Below are positions 5,168 through 8,297 of a DNA stretch of 8,297 nt, in pieces; within the stretch, counting starts at the first letter, position 1; every line of letters starts with the position of its first letter. The DNA lies in contig JAEZES010000220.1 in assembly GCA_023432995.1 (NCBI GenBank), forward strand, positions 1 to 8,297, given 5' to 3'. The notes below the pieces were generated by a model that saw only the letters and a list, made by a program, of their open reading frames with translations, was not told the DNA's origin and made no database searches. The position numbers were made by a program, and so were the translations under genes. The DNA comes from Pseudomonadota bacterium (lineage in GTDB: Bacteria; Pseudomonadota; Alphaproteobacteria; Sphingomonadales; Sphingomonadaceae).

Positions 5168-5365
5168 GAGACGTCCTCCGTTTGCCCGGTCCCGCTTCTA
5201 TGGGGTGGCAGGCGCGCGACCAATGGGGGACAACCCTCAATCACCGGGTAATAAGTGCTGATCCGCCGATGGTCCTGCGAGCCATTTCGCTCTCGCAGCC
5301 AATCGGATAATCCGGTCCGGTCGACGGGGTGACATCGTCGGGGCGAACGGGAGGAGGACATCGGC
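5168..5365. promoter_or_regulatory. Divergent promoter region with an inverted repeat
   Basis: This interval drives the leftward small membrane protein and the rightward PQQ-dehydrogenase-like gene. For the latter, GATAAT (5306-5311) is a good -10 candidate, matching five of six positions, but no good -35 lies at the right distance. CTGCGAG (5275-5281) and CTCGCAG (5292-5298) form a perfect 7-bp inverted repeat with a 10-nt spacer, covering where the -35 would be and suggesting an operator. GGAGG (5353-5357) is the ribosome site, 8 nt from ATG 5366. No convincing promoter was found in the leftward direction. Confidence 0.4.
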
Positions 5366-6613
5366 ATGGGAGCGAATCGGCGAGGCTGGCGGTGGCGCGC
5401 GATCTATGCGGCGCTCGGGATCACGGCGCTCTGGGCCACCGGGCTCCACGCCCAGCAGGACGTCCCGCGCTACGACGGCGGCGTACCGGTCGCGCCGACC
5501 GGCGTCGCCGACAACCCGCTGCCTGAAGGCCCGTTCCGCTACCGGACCGCCGAGGGCATGGACATCCGGGTCGAAGTGGTCGCGCGCGGCATCGAATACC
5601 CGATGGCGCTCGCCTTCCTGCCCAGCCGCGACATGCTGATCGTGACGCGCAAGGGCGAACTGCACCTGCTTCCGCCGGGCGACTCGCGCACGCGGCGGGT
5701 CGAGGGCGGGCCGGTCGGCGTGTTCGCCGGCGAATCGGGCGGGCTCGGCACCTCGCACGCCTACGTCGACATCGCGCTCCATCCCGAGTTCGCCAGCAAC
5801 CGCTACGTCTATATCGCCTACAACAAGCCCCAGGGCGAGAACGGCCGCGTGCTGGCGCTCGGGCGTGGGCGCTTTAGCGGGAATCGGATCGAGGGCTTCG
5901 AGGACATCTGGGTCGCGCTGTCCGGCGTCGCCGGGGTGATGCGCCTGGCCTTCGCCCACGACGGCACGCTGTTCTTCAGCACTTCGGGCGCCGACCCGCA
6001 GAACCTCGGCACCGCAGGCGGCAAGGTGCTGCGGATCAACCCCGACGGCTCGATCCCCGCCGACAACCCGTTCGCCAGCAGCACCACCGCCCGCAAGGAC
6101 ATCTATTCCTACGGTCATCGCGGCGCGCTCGGCCTCGCGGTCCATCCGCGCACGGGTGCCTTGTGGGAAAGCGAGAATGGCCCCAACGGCGGCGACGAGA
6201 TCAACCTGATCAAGCCCGGGCTCAACTACGGCTGGCCGTTCGTCAGCCTCGGCCGCACTTATCCCGGGCCGTGGCAGTCGGGCCGCGGCCCGGGGCACGA
6301 GGTGTTCGAGCCGCCGGTGGTCTACTGGATGCCGGCGATCGCCGTCTCGGGCCTGATGTTCTACACCGGCGACGCCCTGCCGAAATGGAAGGGCGACATC
6401 TTCGTCGGCGCCCTGCGCACCGGCGAAATTCCGGGCACCGGGCACCTCGAGCGGATTCTCGTCAACGAGAACATGGAGGAGCTGCGCCGCGAAACGCTGC
6501 TCTACGATCTTCACCAGCGCATCCGCGACGTGAAGCAGGGCCCGGAAGGGTACATCTACCTGGCGGTCGAGCAGAAGGACGGCAGCATCCTGAGGATTGT
6601 TCCGGCCGACTGA
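5366..6613 (+). CDS. Exported PQQ-dependent sugar dehydrogenase-like beta-propeller protein with altered active site
   Basis: This 415-residue precursor has a signal peptide (basic RRGWRWR, hydrophobic 12-27, cleavage likely after LHA29), so it is periplasmic or secreted. The mature part is the six-bladed propeller of the soluble glucose/aldose sugar dehydrogenase (YliI-like) family. Blocks in order: GIEYPMALAFLPSRDMLIVTR, LHPEFASNRYVYIAY, GGKVLRINPDGSIPADNPF (218-236), GHRGALGLAVHP (250-261), ENGPNGGDEINLIKPGLNYG (270-289) and RIRDVKQGPEGYIYL. Three expected catalytic features look changed. The catalytic His of the usual GHFGxR segment aligns with Ala189 in VAGVMRL. The NPQG after GHR is GALG. 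The Glu-His-Gly-Pro motif is ENGP. Substrate oxidation with PQQ is thus uncertain. Start ATG 5366 has an excellent GGAGG. It precedes the CPBP gene by 14 nt, probably in one operon. Fold assignment is secure. Confidence 0.88.
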   Translation: MGANRRGWRWRAIYAALGITALWATGLHAQQDVPRYDGGVPVAPTGVADNPLPEGPFRYRTAEGMDIRVEVVARGIEYPMALAFLPSRDMLIVTRKGELHLLPPGDSRTRRVEGGPVGVFAGESGGLGTSHAYVDIALHPEFASNRYVYIAYNKPQGENGRVLALGRGRFSGNRIEGFEDIWVALSGVAGVMRLAFAHDGTLFFSTSGADPQNLGTAGGKVLRINPDGSIPADNPFASSTTARKDIYSYGHRGALGLAVHPRTGALWESENGPNGGDEINLIKPGLNYGWPFVSLGRTYPGPWQSGRGPGHEVFEPPVVYWMPAIAVSGLMFYTGDALPKWKGDIFVGALRTGEIPGTGHLERILVNENMEELRRETLLYDLHQRIRDVKQGPEGYIYLAVEQKDGSILRIVPAD

Positions 6614-6627
6614 GCGAGGGGTAAGCC

Positions 6628-7122
6628 ATGAAAGGACGGCTGACCGACACTCTTGATGCTGTCCGGCACATGCCGGATCGGCGCGGCTGGTGGAGGGTCG
6701 CCGCGGAGCTGCTGTGGGCTGTGCCGGTCCTACTGCTGGTCGCTTATGCTGGAGATCTCGTCCGGATCGTCCAGCCGCCCGACAGTGCTGCACTGCTGCG
6801 GCTGGGGGGCACTTTGTTGATCGCGCCGGCTCTAGGCGAGGAATTGCTATTTCGAGCGGCGTTGATTCCGCGCGACCACCCGCGCTGGCCGTCGCTTGCG
6901 CTCTCAGTCGCCCTGTTCGTGGCGTGGCACCCGCTCCAAGCGGTGACATTTGGCCCGCCGTGGGCAGGCGCATTCCTCGATCCGTGGTTCCTGCTGGCGG
7001 TTGCCGTTCTCGGCGTGGCTCTGGCACGCATCTATGCCGCGACCCGCAGCATCTGGCCTTGCGTCCTCACTCACTGGGTGGTCGTGGTGACCTGGAAAGC
7101 CTTTCTCGGAGGCCCCTTCTAG
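6628..7122 (+). CDS. CPBP-family intramembrane glutamic endopeptidase
   Basis: This 164-residue inner-membrane protein belongs to the CPBP (CaaX protease and bacteriocin-processing, Abi) family. Motif 1 is EELLFR (71-76), giving the paired glutamates Glu71-Glu72 and Arg76. Motif 2 is FVAWH (97-101), with His101. Motif 3 is SIWPCVLTHW (141-150), with His149. Hydrophobic segments lie near 24-45, 58-80, 88-106, 119-135 and 141-158. It is shorter than many relatives, which have extra N-terminal helices, but the catalytic core is complete. Substrate is unknown; relatives process prenylated or bacteriocin peptides or aid membrane-protein homeostasis. ATG 6628 has GAGGGG (6616-6621) at 6-nt spacing. 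Codons such as CTA, TTG, GGA, TTT and CGA are commoner than in the neighbours. Its stop is one base from that of the converging smc gene. Confidence 0.87.
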   Translation: MKGRLTDTLDAVRHMPDRRGWWRVAAELLWAVPVLLLVAYAGDLVRIVQPPDSAALLRLGGTLLIAPALGEELLFRAALIPRDHPRWPSLALSVALFVAWHPLQAVTFGPPWAGAFLDPWFLLAVAVLGVALARIYAATRSIWPCVLTHWVVVVTWKAFLGGPF

Positions 7123-7123
7123 G

Positions 7124-8297
7124 TCATTCCGCCGCCAGCAATTCCTCTGCCCCGCCCAAGTCCACGCTGACGAGCCGCGAAACCCCCTTCTCGACCATCG
7201 TCACCCCGAACAGCCGGTGCATGCGGCTCATCGTCACCGCGTTGTGGGTGACGATCAGGTAGCGCGTCTCGGTCTCGCGGGTCATCGCGTCGAGCAGGTC
7301 GCAGAAGCGATCGATGTTGGCGTCGTCGAGCGGCGCGTCGACCTCATCCAATACGCAGATTGGGGCGGGGTTGGTGAGGAACAGCGCGAAGATCAGCGCG
7401 ATCGCAGTCAGCGCCTGCTCGCCGCCCGACAGCAGCGTCAGCGACTGCAGCCGCTTGCCCGGCGGCTGGGCGTAGATTTCGAGCCCGGCCTCGAGCGGGT
7501 CGTCCGAATCGACCAGCGCGAGATGCGCCTGGCCGCCTTCGAACAGCCGCGTGAACAGGTGCCGGAAATGCGTGTCGACCTGCTCGAACGCGGCGCGCAG
7601 CCGCTCGCGGCCCTCGCGGTTGAGGTTGCCGATCGAGCCGCGCAGCCGGTTGACCGCCTCGGCCAGCTCCGCCTGCTCGGCGACGCTGGCGCCGTGCTCC
7701 TGCTCGAGCCGGGCGAGCTCCTCGGCGGCGACCAGGTTGACCGGGCCGATCCGTTCGCGGTCGGCGACCAGCCGGTCCATCGCCGCCGATTCCTCGCCCG
7801 CGCCGGCGACCTGCTCCGGCTCGAACCCGAACCGCCCCGAGAGCAGCGGCGGCGGGCACTGGAAGCGTTCGCCCGAGATCCGCGCCATCTCCTCGCGGCG
7901 GCTTTCCTCGTTCTCCGCCCTGGCGACCGCGCCGGCGCGAGCCTCGCGCGCCGAGGACAGAATTTCCTGCGCCGCGGCCAGCGACGTCTCGGCCCCACGC
8001 GCCTCCTCGCCCACGGCGGCGACCGCGGCTTCGGCCTCGGCGAGCTCCCGCCCGAGCCGCGCGCGGACTTCCTCGCCGCCCTCGATCTCGCGCATCAACG
8101 CGGCCGGCCTGGCGGCGGTCACCGCGCGCTCCTCGGCGATCTCCTCGAAGCGCTGCTCCATGTACGACAGGCGCCGGGCGGCGTCGCTCGCGCGCTCCTG
8201 CCATCCGGCGATGTCGGCCCGCTGGTTGGCGACCCGCTCGCGGGCGACCGCGAGGCCTTGGTCGTGCGCCGCGAGCGCCGCGGCGGCGGACTGCAGC
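7124..8297 (-). CDS. smc: Chromosome segregation ATPase Smc, C-terminal part (5' end outside the window)
   Basis: The window holds the last 390 residues of Smc, which as a dimer with ScpA/ScpB organises and segregates the chromosome. Reading from the right edge, residues 1 to about 135 are Ala/Glu/Arg-rich coiled coil. The stretch ERIGPVNLVAAEELARLEQEH (near 182-202) is a typical return-arm segment. The C-terminal ABC half-ATPase follows: signature LSGGEQ (289-294), Walker B CVLDEVDAPLDD (314-325) and the H-loop YLIVTHN (346-352). The frame stays open to the window edge, so an internal ATG at 8161 is not the start. A full protein would be about 1,140 residues, so roughly the last third is here. 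No frameshift is seen. It converges on the CPBP gene with a one-base gap. Assignment is very secure. Confidence 0.96.
   Translation of the reverse strand, partial: LQSAAAALAAHDQGLAVARERVANQRADIAGWQERASDAARRLSYMEQRFEEIAEERAVTAARPAALMREIEGGEEVRARLGRELAEAEAAVAAVGEEARGAETSLAAAQEILSSAREARAGAVARAENEESRREEMARISGERFQCPPPLLSGRFGFEPEQVAGAGEESAAMDRLVADRERIGPVNLVAAEELARLEQEHGASVAEQAELAEAVNRLRGSIGNLNREGRERLRAAFEQVDTHFRHLFTRLFEGGQAHLALVDSDDPLEAGLEIYAQPPGKRLQSLTLLSGGEQALTAIALIFALFLTNPAPICVLDEVDAPLDDANIDRFCDLLDAMTRETETRYLIVTHNAVTMSRMHRLFGVTMVEKGVSRLVSVDLGGAEELLAAE

Noticed and set aside
5237..7027. 596-codon open frame on the minus strand opposite the PQQ-dehydrogenase-like and CPBP genes
   Set aside because: It is a shadow of the two real genes: low-complexity composition, no domain, no supported start.
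1..8297. Phage, insertion sequence, toxin-antitoxin or defence system
   Set aside because: No transposase, integrase, direct repeats or defence domains are seen. The CPBP (Abi) family name alone does not indicate phage abortive infection.

Overview
The window is GC-rich chromosomal DNA from a bacterium, most likely an alphaproteobacterium and probably Sphingomonadales. This is inferred from three things: the rsmE then gshA order with a plant-type glutamate-cysteine ligase, the very high third-position GC, and a small signal-peptide plus transmembrane protein with an acidic DDDGDEPTSP tail, a type I associate with sphingomonads. No mobile element, CRISPR array, tRNA or rRNA is visible. Ten genes are supported, nine complete and one (smc) cut by the right edge.

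Layout. Positions 51-3240 hold a rightward series of housekeeping and stress genes: an AlkD-type DNA alkylation repair protein, rsmE (16S rRNA m3U1498 methyltransferase), gshA (glutamate-cysteine ligase) and a small antibiotic-biosynthesis-monooxygenase-like protein. alkD/rsmE and gshA/ABM each overlap by one base (TGATG), which suggests translational coupling. Facing them is a leftward VOC/glyoxalase-fold gene (3260-3631). It is divergent from soxR (3766-4206), which carries the complete CX2CXCX5C iron-sulfur motif. Between the two lies a near-perfect SoxR operator (3722-3743), set in a 19-bp promoter spacer whose better -35 element points at the VOC gene.

Positions 4207-4510 form a convergent, gene-free interval with several inverted repeats. 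Then come two leftward small genes: a short PilZ-domain protein (4511-4771) and a 76-residue exported or membrane-anchored protein (4937-5167). Rightward again are a secreted PQQ-dependent sugar dehydrogenase-like protein (5366-6613) and a CPBP-family intramembrane protease (6628-7122), 14 nt apart. The last gene is the C-terminal third of the chromosome-segregation ATPase Smc on the minus strand, ending one base from the CPBP stop codon.

How it fits together. gshA supplies glutathione, SoxR senses redox-active compounds, and the VOC and ABM proteins belong to families that often act on electrophiles or quinones. The 1571-4206 segment therefore reads as a redox-stress neighbourhood, though only the SoxR-to-VOC link has direct sequence support. 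The most notable oddity is the PQQ-dehydrogenase-like protein. It keeps the fold motifs but appears to have replaced the catalytic histidine and part of the PQQ-binding motif, so it may be a pseudoenzyme or have another activity. I found no convincing wholly new multi-gene system.
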